Source: Turnera subulata
Lineage: Eukaryota; Streptophyta; Magnoliopsida; Malpighiales; Passifloraceae
DNA: 64,000 bases
Direction: 5' to 3'
NCBI GenBank assembly: GCA_028386065.3
Contig: JAKUCV010001604.1
Span: 277,735-341,734 of the forward strand
A program made the position numbers and the translations under genes. This document shows positions 53,891-64,000 of the stretch, piece by piece. The notes under the pieces were generated by a model that had not been told where the DNA came from, ran no database searches, and saw only the letters and a program-made list of their open reading frames with translations. Position 1 is the first letter of the stretch. Every line of letters starts with the position of its first letter.

Positions 53891-55878
53891 GAAAGGGATA
53901 AAACTCTCTTTTTCTGACTTTTCTTCAAAAGGAAAGGAGTTGGTATATACGCGGACCAAATCATTGGTTTTTCTTTTAGAGTTTTATTAATACAAATCAT
54001 ACACCATGGCTCAACTCTTTGTCTCTTCTTTCTCTCTCTTTTTTGGAAACATCACTGAGCAATTTTTTCAACGGCCCACCCAGCAATTTCTCGAACTTTG
54101 GGCACCTCAATTTATTTCTTTTTTTTTACTTGAAATCCAGTATTTTTTTTTTATGAAATCTAGTTTTTGATTATCGTTATTTGCTTTTTTACATATTTTA
54201 AAATAAGGTAACGGTGGTAAAATTATAAGAAAATTATGCTCCTAAGAAAGTGAAAATTAGGACAATTTGGTTCCAATTTCTCTTACATGTAAAGACAAAT
54301 TTTTGTATAGGAAAAATTTCAGACAGAATTGGTATAGAATTTGTTACTTGGTGCCGGACCAATATTCTCTGTTCTTTCTAGGTAAATAACTAATCACTTA
54401 GTGAATAATTTCCGGTAAAAATAGTATCTCTATTAAAATTATTTACTGTCTAAATAACTGACAAGAATATATGTATTTTTTTAAAAAAAAATCACCATAA
54501 AAACAGTTAAGTTACTCATGGGCTATATTCTTTATGGTGGATTATTACAAGAGTTTAAGTTTTTTTTTTTTTTGAGAGAGATTACCAGAGTTGAAGTTAC
54601 AGTCAGATAGATTAGTGGTGGGTTTGGAGGGATATTTTATTAATCCTGGTGGACTTGGACCAACAAATTCAGATAAGTTCAGACCAGGCTCCTCCAGGTC
54701 CATGGGCATGAAATTTAGAAAGACAAAAGAGGCTTTGAGGCCCTTTTGACTTGCTTTGGGATGAGTTTTATTTCTGCAATTTTTTTTGTGGATGAGAGTA
54801 GAGTTTGGTACGTACATTGTAGTAGACTTTTTTTGTGGGGGGTACTAGCCAGCCACTAGGTCTTCTTTCTTACAACTATGACGTCATCATCCCAGGAAAG
54901 CATGACGTAAGCGATATCCAGTTGGCCTCTCCTGCCTCTCCACGTTGTAAAATTATTGAACACCCCTACCCTCGAGCTCCCTCCAGCTTTCCAACCCTCA
55001 CCTGCTTTAGGAGCGTGTGCCACACCTCTTTGCAATTCTCTCCTCTCTTTTTTCTTTTCCCTATTGTAAAATCTCCATTGATTAATTATTAGTGGATAAT
55101 TTCTTTTTGCTACTTGTATTATCTTCGTACTGCCAGGAAAAAAAAAGCTTATCCAATCATGAGTAAGGAATATTTTATTTATATTACGTGCCATTTAATA
55201 TGAAATGAATATTATTATTACCACAACCATTTAAATAATGTTTGTTGGAATAATAAATCCAAAATGACCCCAATCCAAACCATCACTTTAAATTTTTAAT
55301 TATGATGGTCACTAGACATTGTAGCAAGCCATAATGACCAAATCCTATTAGAATTATTAAATATGATATTTGATGTTAATATTTAGCATATTCTTTAAGA
55401 CTTGCAAATTCACTATAAAAACATTTTTAAGCTTTTTTTCTCAAATACAATATTCATACGAAAAGACAATACAGTGAGGTTAGTACCTTAGAAGTGGAAA
55501 TTGGTGGGTGGGGGGGTAAACAAATAAATAATGTGACAGAATTGTTTTGGGAGAGTGAAGCATACGTGCTTAGGAATCGCTTGGTATTTGGAATACAGTT
55601 CACAGTTTAGCTCTTGTCTTCCCTTGCCGCTGGTTTCATGTTTGTTTCCATTTGCATGTCAAAATCAAAAAGCCCACCATTTATTAGCTCCCAAATATCT
55701 CTTATCTCAAAAATTTCTCTTCCTTTTTCTTTCTAAGAAACATCCTTTTGCAGCCTCAAGATCCCGTGCTCATCAACTTCCACCCCACAAATCGTCCTTT
55801 TTTTCCTTGTACTTGTGATCCGAACCATATACATATATCTAGCCATATCCACACCCATCTTCCTCTCAGTTTGATATT
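53891..55878. promoter_or_regulatory. Divergent promoter region between TGA2.1-like and SIB1-like genes
   Basis: About 2 kb of mostly AT-rich DNA shared by two divergent genes. 54879-54907 carries a palindromic TGACGTCA and a second TGACGTAAG whose TGACG starts 24 bases later; TGACG is the site bound by TGA factors. The frames at 54545-55194 are not credible genes. The SIB1-like leader probably occupies the last 100-300 bases. Confidence 0.4.
54879..54911. promoter_or_regulatory. as-1-like TGACG cluster
   Basis: TGACGTCA at 54879-54886 (a site on each strand) and TGACGTAAG at 54903-54911. In the classical as-1 element two TGACG motifs lie 12 bases apart; here the distance is 24. It is about 1 kb from either gene. 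Confidence 0.45.
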
Positions 55879-56415
55879 ATGGATCATAATCTACTGGGTA
55901 GTAGCACTAGTAGTAGTAGTTTTCAAGAGGAAAGAAGAAAGGCTACAGCAAACAAGGCAAGAGCCAAGAAAAAGCCTATGAAAGTTGTGTACATATCCAA
56001 CCCCATGAAGTTCAACACCAGCGCCTCCGGGTTCCGGGCCTTGGTTCAAGAACTCACAGGACAAGATGCTGTAGAATTGCCTGCAGACCCGACCAAGTTT
56101 ATGGCCGGTGGTGCTGCTGATTATCATCATCTCCATATTGTCGGTGGCGAGGGAACTACTACTGTTGTGGCAGAGGAGGGATATTCATCAAAGAGGAGCA
56201 GCAGCTCTTCTGATGATTATAATGATATTGTGCAAGAAGGATCCTCATCTGCAGAGAGGGTTGATGCTACAACATTTGATTCTTTGGATGATATTCTCAT
56301 GATGCCTCAGATGTTAGAGAACTTTTCATCAGGGGCGCTACTGCCATCAACATCCACCTCAGGTTTATTTTATGAACCAGTTAGTCGTCCGTGTGGGTAT
56401 GTTGACAAGCTCTAA
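55879..56415 (+). CDS. SIB1: VQ-motif protein, sigma factor binding protein 1-like
   Basis: Intronless, 178 residues. After a Ser-rich start and basic KARAKKKP stretch comes MKVVYISNPMKF, then the VQ motif FRALVQELTG at about residues 52-61, and an acidic/Ser-rich C-terminus with DSLDDILMMPQML. The wording around the VQ motif is that of Arabidopsis SIB1/SIB2 (VQ23/VQ16). Those proteins bind the plastid sigma factor SIG1 and the nuclear WRKY33, and are induced by salicylate and jasmonate. The basic N-terminus suits both plastid and nuclear targeting. The gene is divergent from the TGA2.1-like gene. Orthology to SIB1 versus SIB2 is not resolved. Confidence 0.9.
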   Translation: MDHNLLGSSTSSSSFQEERRKATANKARAKKKPMKVVYISNPMKFNTSASGFRALVQELTGQDAVELPADPTKFMAGGAADYHHLHIVGGEGTTTVVAEEGYSSKRSSSSSDDYNDIVQEGSSSAERVDATTFDSLDDILMMPQMLENFSSGALLPSTSTSGLFYEPVSRPCGYVDKL

Positions 56416-57445
56416 ATAATTTGATGCATATCTAAATACAACTACTTTTTGTGGATGCTAAAATACTACTAGCTCCTCCTCGTTCCTTCATTTATAATTG
56501 GTGAGTTACGCCAGTATGTATGTTCTTCATTTTTTAGTTAGATCTGGCTTGTTTACAACTTTCGTCTTGCGAATTAGTTACAGGGATATGGGATAGGCCT
56601 ATATATATATATATTGGTGGCTTTGGTTAGCATTAATGCATGTTTATTAATGTTTTTGCTCCAAGATCATGTTCATGCCCAACTAAGTACGATGGATCCT
56701 TTCTCGTGTCATCAAAAGAAATGGATGCAGCAAAAAAAATCAAAGCAATGGCAGTGTGTTGCAAGTACGTACAGGCAACCCTCACCTTCACCATATTAAG
56801 ATTACTATTTCACTTGCTATTTCAAAGTTTTCCCTCTTATCTAGCCCAAAACAATGATGTCTCATTGCCAACTGAAGCACATAATCTTTCTCCTTCAATT
56901 CTTCATTGATTTACCAGAGCATATGATTAATCACTGGCCGGCTGTTAATTTCCAGAACCAAGTTCTACACAATATATGAAGACTTTTGTATTTTGCTGAT
57001 CCATTTAGTTTGTTCTTGTTGTGGATTTTTTATTTTTCATTCAATTTGGTTAGGGTTGAACAGTTTTTCCTCTGGTAATTAAGCTGCATTCATTGGATTT
57101 GAATACTCTCCAACAATTAATTTATCCGGATAGATCTAGTAGATTATAACAAGTACTGAGTTTTTAAAGAATAATTAAAAAAAATAAGTGAATTGTTTAG
57201 AACCATAAATAGGAAAACTAGCTAGTAAATCCTTATCTAGGTGCTATAATTTTGAAAATTGTGGTCAATGTTTAGGCATCGTTCAAGAGTTCCTCTCCTC
57301 TTTAATTTAAGCTGAAATGGCAAACTGTTTTTTTGGTCCCCTTGTACCAATTAACTTGCATTATTTCACATTTGTTTCCTGTAAATTGTTGTGGATTTTC
57401 TTTTCCTTTAGGAACCGTAATCTGTTTATTTCTTTCTTTGATTGT
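56416..57445. other. 3' region of SIB1-like gene and intergenic
   Basis: Untranslated and intergenic sequence with a (TA)n run at 56601-56615. The frames at 56614-56909 have no domain. Nothing else seen before the LINE target duplication. Confidence 0.4.
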
Positions 57446-57464
57446 CTGCGTTGGATATATAGCT
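57446..57464. repeat. LINE target-site duplication, left copy
   Basis: CTGCGTTGGATATATAGCT, repeated exactly at 62831-62849. On the minus strand the element's A-rich tail (ATAAAAACAAA) directly precedes it. Confidence 0.9.
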
Positions 57465-57495
57465 TTTGTTTTTATCCAAATGATGTGTAACTTTA

Positions 57496-58656
57496 TTAGA
57501 TCAGACGATGGACAAGTCTAGGGGAGGAAGCTCCCTGTACATCAGCAGAAAGAAAGGATATGCAACCATCAGGTGGTTGATCATAGTGGGAGACACCTAA
57601 GGGGAGACTAAATGCCATAGTTGCTAAACAATCGGCACAACGGTTTGCTTCTTGAAAGATATGACTCAATTTAACCTGTCGAGACCGGTGCAGCAGTTGC
57701 TGGACAGAGCTCAATAATGCTGAGTGGCGACGCACATGATGCTCGGGCATCTGCAGTGAATGAAGTAACGAGACAGCATCAACTTCGACCTCCACAAAAC
57801 GATACCCCAAGTCCCAAGCATGAGACAATCCAACAAACAAACCCCAAAGCTCAGCCTGAAAAGGGGAACAGATCCCAATATTAAAATAGTAACCGGCAAT
57901 CCAAGTCCCGTTCGAGTCTCTGAGGAGTCCCCCAGCTGCAACAAAAGAGCCAGGATGGTACACAACACCATCCGAATTAAGTTTGACCCAGCCAAGGGAT
58001 GGGGCAAACCATATAACTTGCACCAGTTCCCGCGTCCCTGTACCTACCCGAGACTTGCCTTCAGCTGCAAGAGCATGGGAAAATTCATTTGCTAACTTGA
58101 GAATATGCATCTTTGGATTGAAGGGAGGCTCGTTTTCAGCATCGAACACATAACCATTCCTCCATTGCCAGATTTGCCAGCAAGTAAGTCCAAAAAGTAA
58201 CCGCCAAGAAAGGGAAGGTCCCATCATATGAGGTGAGGCAAGATTCATAAGTAGCCAGTCCCCAATACAACTGCCAGAGAAAAAATCTGCTAGTAACCAA
58301 CTCCTAAAGCTGTGCCAAATGTCCTTAGCCCATGGGCAATCCCTCACCATGTGTAGGGAGGACTCGGGATTGGCTCGACATAATGGGCAGAGCGAGCAAG
58401 AACCAAGATGTCGAGTCACCCTCCGACAGTTGGTAAGGAGAGCATCGTGGGCAAGAAGCCAAAGGAAGGCACAGGTTCTAGCGGGACCGGGCCAGCGCCA
58501 AATAAGGGACCAGAGAGGATTAAGGGACACAGTAGGCCGAGGACACAACTGTTCAAAGGCGGACTTGGTAGTGAATAAACCTGAAGGACTATGTCGCCAG
58601 TAGACAGTATCAGGACCTCCTTCTGGGAAGGGCACAACATTTAAGGCTATCTTCAT
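57496..58656 (-). pseudogene. LINE ORF2 C-terminus: zf-RVT and RNase H domains
   Basis: Open for 386 codons. It begins with the end of ORF2's linker, then a zinc-finger RVT domain (WSLIWRWPGPARTCAFLWLL, then C-x2-C and H-x4-C around SLCPLCRANPESSLHMVRDC). An RNase H domain follows, with NSDG (first catalytic Asp), AELWGL (Glu), EVDAVSL (Asp) and ANRCADCLA near the end. All catalytic acids are visible. It is kept as a pseudogene because the upstream ORF2 is broken. Confidence 0.8.
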
Positions 58657-61041
58657 GCATATAGACGAAGAGAAGAAATGTTGAAATTTCGGCCAAAGCC
58701 AACCTCTGTAAGGCGCGACGTAGTCAGCAACTACTTCCGTCAGTAGTTATTAGGGAACCGAAAGGAGAGCATGCTCAATTAGTGGCCCCGTCCCCTCAAT
58801 CCAAACATCAAACCAGAACCGGGCTTGACGGCCATTGCCAACACTCCATTCAAGACTATTACAAACCAAAGGCCAAGACTTGGCGATCCCACGCCATAAG
58901 GAGGAACAGTTCCCTATCTTCAAATTACTCGGGACCTGCTCATCTCCTCCCATATATTTGGTACGAAGAACACGGACTTATAAAGACTCTGGTTGAGAAA
59001 CCAGACCCCATCCGAGTTTTGCCAAGATTGCCGTGTTCTGTTCCGCCAACGGTTTAAACCCCAGACCACCCCGAGACTTCAGCAGACAGAAAGTGTTCCA
59101 ATTTAGTAAGTGCTCTTTGCAGGCACCATTATAAGAACCCCAAATAAAAGCCCGACATCGCTTCTCAACTTCAGACACAATCCTTACAGGAAACCGCACA
59201 GTTTGCATTGTAAATAAAGATAAGGCTGCAAGGACCAACTGTGTGAGCGTGACTTTCCCCGTAAGGGACAAATGCCTCCCCTGCCATGAAGAGAGCCGAT
59301 TCTGAACTTTATCCAGGATATGAGTACAGGTCTGCTTAGTGATACGCCCATGAATAAGGGGAACACCAAGATACTGCCCCAAATTATCCGTTTCCTCAAA
59401 CCCCAACACCTCAAGAACAGAATCAGCAACAGTCCTGTCTACATTGGAGGAGAAAAAGACCCGAGTTTTACTAGCACTCACCTTAAGATCGGATGATGAG
59501 CTGAACATATCAAGACAGTGACGAAGAACATGTGCTTGCTCAACTGATGCTTCCGCGAATAACACCATGTCATCTGCGAAAAATAAATGGGATATAGGAG
59601 GACAAACCCTTTTCATAATAAGTGGTTTCCAAACACCTGAAGTCACTGCCTGCCCAATTAAGTGACTCAACCTCTCTAAGCATAAAACAAAAGGATATGG
59701 AGAAATCGGATCTCCTTGTCGTACGCCCCTAGAGGCCGAGAAATGGTCAGTAAGGGCTCCATTCTATATAATCTGCATATGAATGCCACTAATACACCTC
59801 ATAACATAATCCTCCATTCCGTTGGGTAAACGAACATCCACGAGGGTAGAACGGATGAAGTCCCAACTGAGGCGATCATAGGCTTTTTCAAGGTCAATTT
59901 TGATTGCCATGAATGCATGTTGCTTCATCATAGTCCGCATGGAATGAACCGCCTCTTGGACGACAATAATATTATTGGTAATATGTCGTCCAGGGATGAA
60001 ACTGGACTGGGTGGGTACAACAAGAGAACTAAAAAGAGGCTTCAGCTATCTTAGTGAGTGTCTTGTATAAAACATTACACGAACCAATCGGCCGAAATTG
60101 AGAAGCATATTTCTGAGTGGAGACCTTAGGAATCGGAACCAGTAAAGTATCATTCATCAGTGAACTCCATTTCCTCCCCGTGAACATCTCCTTGATGAAA
60201 GAACAAACACTAGGGGCCACTACCGACCATTGGGATTGATAAAAAGAGGCATAAAACCCATCAGACCCAGGAGCTTTTATGAGGACCGATATCAAAAATA
60301 GCCTCTTGCACCTCTGCATCAGAAACATCTGCTCCCAAAGATTGCAGCAGCAAAGGCGGGATGGCTGGAAACAAACCAGTAAGAGGGAATGAAGCTCTAT
60401 TAGGCTCTTCTTCCGTGAAAATTTTTTGGAAATAATGCACCACCATATTACGAAGCTCAAACTCAGAACTAACCCAATCATCATATGAGCCTTTCGAAGT
60501 CCTGACAGTAGCAGCACGATGCTTGGCGACTGTACTCGCATGATAAAACGTTGTGTTCCGATCCCCCTGAATTATCCATTGCGCCTTAGACTTCTAGAAC
60601 CAGAAAAGTTCCTCCTGGCGAAGGACCTGAGACAGTTCATGCTTAAGTTGATCTTCCAGTTCGGCAAGGTAGCTAGAGTGTCTCTAGGAGAGGAAGCTTT
60701 GAATACCAGTTATACGCCCCATTAAGAAACATTTCCTCCGAAAGATATTGCCGAAAGTAGTATGGTTCCAGTTTTACAAATCCATAGCAAGAGAGCCTAA
60801 CACAGCATCAAAATCATAATCAGTTTTCCACGCCGACTGGACAAACTCACCAAAAGATTCATGCGTGAGCCAGGCTGCTTGGAAACGGAAAGGTCTCTCC
60901 GGTGCTCTTGGGGGTGGTGGCCCGAAAAAGTCAATAAGTAACGGACTGTGATCAGAATAAATCATGGGAAGATAGTATACGGTAGTACTGGGCCAAAGAT
61001 CAATGAAAGCTTGGCATGGAGCTGCACTTTTATCGACTGCT
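58657..61041 (-). pseudogene. LINE ORF2, endonuclease remnant and reverse transcriptase, broken
   Basis: The first recognisable part (61041-60940) is the extreme end of the endonuclease, IYSDHSPLLIDF. The WNCRG start and most of the domain are missing. Linker helices (TFGNIF, 60770 and downstream) and reverse transcriptase follow: SDGFYASFYQ near 60270, FRPIGSCNVLYK near 60090, VRQGDPISPYPF near 59715-59680 and FFADD near 59580-59569, then LSSWQGRHLSLTGK. In-frame stops (one at 59772 where Trp is expected) and shifts disable it. Confidence 0.8.
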
Positions 61042-61419
61042 TCTTTAATTGAAGCTTATAGTCGCTTTGGGGTCAGCTTTACTAGAGGGGCTAGGGATTT
61101 TTTTTAGACCATTGAGGTCGGGCGGTCGGGAGTGAAGTTCAGGGTGGGACACAGGTGGAGAGATGACAGAGTTAGAGGAGGGAGGAGGTGCAGTCATCTC
61201 TGCTAGCGGAAGGCACTGCGGTGGGGAATCCACAATAATAGAGGGGTGAGAGGATGAAGGGAGTTTGACTGATGAGTGCACTGGGTTATGTGCAGGGGAA
61301 ATAGTCAGAGAAGAGACAGTGGGTACTAGGCCGGTGGAAGCGGTTGGGGCAGAGGTAACAGGGGTGTGCTCTTTTAAGGGCTGTAGAAGCGGCCTATTGG
61401 GTCCTAGACTGACTGAGGT

Positions 61420-62775
61420 CTAACAATCTTCAATAACTTGTTTATTCTTCTTGGGGTTAGCCTTATTCTTCCTTGGGGCCGCCTTTTTAAGCACCGGATA
61501 ATAAGCTAAAGTGGGTGGGTTCATAGGTCTGCGATCACTAGGCTCCTCGTCACCTTCCTCAATCTCTTCAATCAACATATTAAACCATGATCCCTGGGAT
61601 CGTGGGATCTGAATGACTTGATTATGAGTGATCTCTGGATTTGAAAAGCGCTGGTATCCCGCGCCTTGAGGAGTAATTACAGGCTCTTTCCTTGGGGATC
61701 GCCGTGGAGGCCGTGCGGCATTCATCCAGCCGCCTACGTTCTGGTTTTCGGTAGGTGGCACCGAGGCAGACAGACCGGACCCAGTCCCTGACTAGGAAGC
61801 TGTAGATGAGGTCACAGGAGGAGGCTGGGCAGAAGACCTCGTAGGGCAGACCTCTGTAGAGTGACGAATAGAAGCACATTCCTGGCAGACGGGCAGTAGC
61901 CCTTCATAAGAAACACGATATGCCTTCTTCTCAAACATCACCTTCCCTTTGAAGGGTTGGGTAAGATCCACATCCATGGCCACTTTGGCGAATTTACCAC
62001 GTTCAACATCCAACGTTTGTTATCAATACGTATTGTCCTGCCAATAAGACTGCCAAGAGCAGAAAGGATACGAGGGTGATAACGAGAAGGGGAGAGATCA
62101 GGAAATTGTACCCATACAACAGCTCGAGAGATAAGACCCACCGAGGCACTGAAGTCTGCAGACCAGGCTGGACGGACAAAGCACTCCCCATGATCTGCCA
62201 TGGTCCCTCCGTCAGAGCATGTGCACAATCCGACTGATGTTCGAAGCGAACAATATGAAAATTGTTCTCTAGATCAATAATACGAAGGGCACCCCTAGGT
62301 CGCTAGAGAGCGTGGAGTTTAGTACATAAGGCTCTGTATCCAATCACTCTCTCAAGGAGCTTCACAATGACAGATTGTTGCCACTGTTTATCCAACCTGG
62401 TTTTGAAAGTTTCCGAGAGTTCAATACCCAGACCCAGATCACTCTCAACAAACACTATGTCACCATCCTCATATTCAACCTCGTCATCAAAATCCCACTT
62501 GTTAGAGGGCTGAATGCATCCCTAAAACTCCATCGTTGATGTTGCACCGACGAGGGAGATTTAGGGCTCCCATCACTGGTACCCGAGTGTACCATGTCGA
62601 CATCCTCCACTGGTGGGTTGTCGAACCCAACATCCTCCAGTTCCTCGTCCGCTTGGACCAACTCTTCATCCCCATTCGCACGACTTTTCTTGGATGATCC
62701 CACGTCCGGGGAGGGCGACGCCAGGACACTTGATTGACCCGTATCCGAGGGAATGGGTCCAGAGTATTTCTCCAT
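61420..62775 (-). pseudogene. LINE ORF1 (DUF4283 and CCHC zinc knuckle), frameshifted
   Basis: Starts MEKYSGPIPSDTGQSSVL at 62775 and is broken into several frames. The middle (about 61938-62228) reads like the DUF4283 region: FVRPAWSADF, VWVQFPDLSP, LIGRTIRIDN. The knuckle is CQECASIRHSTEVC near 61840-61880 (C-x2-C-x4-H-x4-C). A Pro/Ser-rich tail follows to about 61420, and a further open piece of it to 61045. ORF1 proteins of L1 elements coat the element RNA. At least two frameshifts separate these blocks. Confidence 0.75.
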
Positions 62776-62830
62776 GTCACTCTATTTCTCCTAGGCTTTG
62801 CAAACTCTCCTGTTAGCCTTGGAAACTCTC

Positions 62831-62849
62831 CTGCGTTGGATATATAGCT
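62831..62849. repeat. LINE target-site duplication, right copy
   Basis: Exact match to 57446-57464; marks the 5' end of the LINE. Confidence 0.9.
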
Positions 62850-63247
62850 GAAATCGATGTTACTCTTGATTGTGCTTTAATTAAGAAACACTAGTCTCGC
62901 GTGTCATATTTGTTTTAAAAATCAAAACAATTTTTTTTGTAAGAATAATTTAGAGAGAGCATGAAGATTTACCTTGGTTTTGAGGACTAAGGAATGGAAT
63001 CGTCATAATTCACTAATTGAGTTGGTACATGTAATGGGTCTTTTTTACACTACGTTAGTCAGTTTATAGTATTTTTTTTACCCCCTTTGTTACAAAAGCA
63101 CCTAACTAATTTGACATCATTTCCTTCTCGTAAGAAAAATTTCCCCACAACCATAAAACAGCGAGTTCGTCCTCAATATACTAAGTTTTTCCTCCTTTGG
63201 TGTCATAATTATAAATCAATTATAAATCAACCTTTGAGAATTTTTCT
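62850..63247. other. Intergenic, no feature seen
   Basis: AT-rich DNA between the LINE and the LTR fragment at the right edge. Nothing recognised. Confidence 0.4.
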
Positions 63248-63633
63248 GAAACGCCCCGACCCGTATTTACAGTACACAGTAAACACGTGCCGGAACTGTG
63301 ACGACCCAACCCAACATGACTCAACATACAGTGTGTACAACAACAACTCGGCCCCAACGGCCCAAATTAACAAACATCAATATGATAAAACCGGCCCAAT
63401 GGCCCAACAACAATAATAATATGCACAGCGGAAGACTTAACGACTCACAATGACTCTGTATGCAACCCATGATGCAACTAATGGATCCGAGTCCTGTCCA
63501 AGGGATAACGCCGCAGCCTGTCTGGAATGCAATATACCTGAACAACAAATAACTCAACCTACGGGATGAAAGCCCGCAGGTGAGGGGTGAGTCCGAAGTG
63601 CCCACCGGGTAAACCCATAAGCAAATATACATA
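63248..63633 (-). repeat. LTR 3' end, minus strand, running into the gap
   Basis: Begins TGAAACGCCCCGACCCG on the plus strand and matches the LTR terminus at the left of the window, with more divergence than those copies show among themselves (for example ACGACCCAACCCAACATGAC). The bases to its left, read on the minus strand (GAAAAATTCTC), do not resemble a primer site, so it is a 3' LTR or a solo LTR. It is cut by the gap. Confidence 0.65.
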
Positions 63634-64000
63634 NNNNNNNNNNNNNNNNNNNNNNNNNNNNNNNNNNNNNNNNNNNNNNNNNNNNNNNNNNNNNNNNNNN
63701 NNNNNNNNNNNNNNNNNNNNNNNNNNNNNNNNNNNNNNNNNNNNNNNNNNNNNNNNNNNNNNNNNNNNNNNNNNNNNNNNNNNNNNNNNNNNNNNNNNNN
63801 NNNNNNNNNNNNNNNNNNNNNNNNNNNNNNNNNNNNNNNNNNNNNNNNNNNNNNNNNNNNNNNNNNNNNNNNNNNNNNNNNNNNNNNNNNNNNNNNNNNN
63901 NNNNNNNNNNNNNNNNNNNNNNNNNNNNNNNNNNNNNNNNNNNNNNNNNNNNNNNNNNNNNNNNNNNNNNNNNNNNNNNNNNNNNNNNNNNNNNNNNNNN
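63634..64000. other. Assembly gap
   Basis: All N. It falls inside an LTR, a usual place for short-read or repeat-limited assemblies to break. Confidence 1.

Larger units (their letters stand above)
57465..62830 (-). mobile_element. L1-type LINE, complete ends, internally deleted and decayed
   Basis: A 5366-bp minus-strand insertion bounded by a perfect 19-bp direct repeat, with an A-rich tail at the left end. Order in the element: short leader (62776-62830); ORF1 with a nucleic-acid-binding DUF4283-like region and a CCHC knuckle; ORF2 with only the end of the endonuclease, reverse transcriptase (FADD near 59570), a zinc-finger RVT domain and an RNase H domain of the kind found in plant L1 elements. 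Stops and frameshifts occur throughout, so it is inactive. Its 5' end is present, unlike most LINE copies, which are truncated there. Confidence 0.9.

Noticed and set aside
54545..55194. Frames on both strands between the TGA and SIB1-like genes
   Set aside because: Short, no domain, and located in the divergent promoter region.

Overview
The window is nuclear DNA of a core eudicot plant. The genes carry GT-AG introns (21 coding exons in one gene) and encode plant-specific or plant-typed proteins: a PPR protein, a plastid/mitochondrial gyrase B, a TGA-type bZIP factor and a VQ-motif sigma-factor-binding protein. They are embedded in AT-rich DNA with LTR elements, a LINE, MITEs and a SINE. I cannot name the species. 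The last 367 bases (63634-64000) are an assembly gap.

Layout. 1-8007 is a rearranged block of Ty3/gypsy-like LTR DNA. It contains a 2.74-kb unit present twice in tandem and LTR ends in both orientations. Inside the unit, open reading frames run antisense to the element. 8008-15000 is gene-poor and holds a 305-bp MITE inserted in a duplicated repeat, a 915-bp hAT-type element with 8-bp target-site duplication (TSD), and a degraded LTR. Seven genes follow: PPR596-like (+, 15010-18242), RSRC2-like (+, 19833-23356), SmB (-, 26404-27288), a GH31 sulfoquinovosidase-like glycosidase (+, 30676-34418), organellar DNA gyrase B (-, 36494-46395), TGA2.1-like bZIP (-, 47879-53380) and SIB1-like VQ protein (+, 55879-56415). 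Between SmB and the glycosidase lie a 307-bp MULE-type MITE with a perfect 10-bp TSD and a tRNA-derived SINE. 57465-62830 is a minus-strand L1-type LINE with a perfect 19-bp TSD, whose endonuclease domain is largely deleted. A minus-strand LTR end of the family seen at the left edge occupies 63248-63633 before the gap.

Functional links. RSRC2-like and SmB both belong to the splicing machinery and are convergent neighbours. The PPR protein, gyrase B and SIB1-like protein all serve organelle gene expression or organelle DNA. TGA2.1-like and SIB1-like are divergent neighbours, both of families tied to defence signalling; the DNA between them holds a cluster of TGACG sites, the motif TGA factors bind. 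Exon boundaries were read from reading-frame continuity, splice consensus and family resemblance; no transcript evidence was available.
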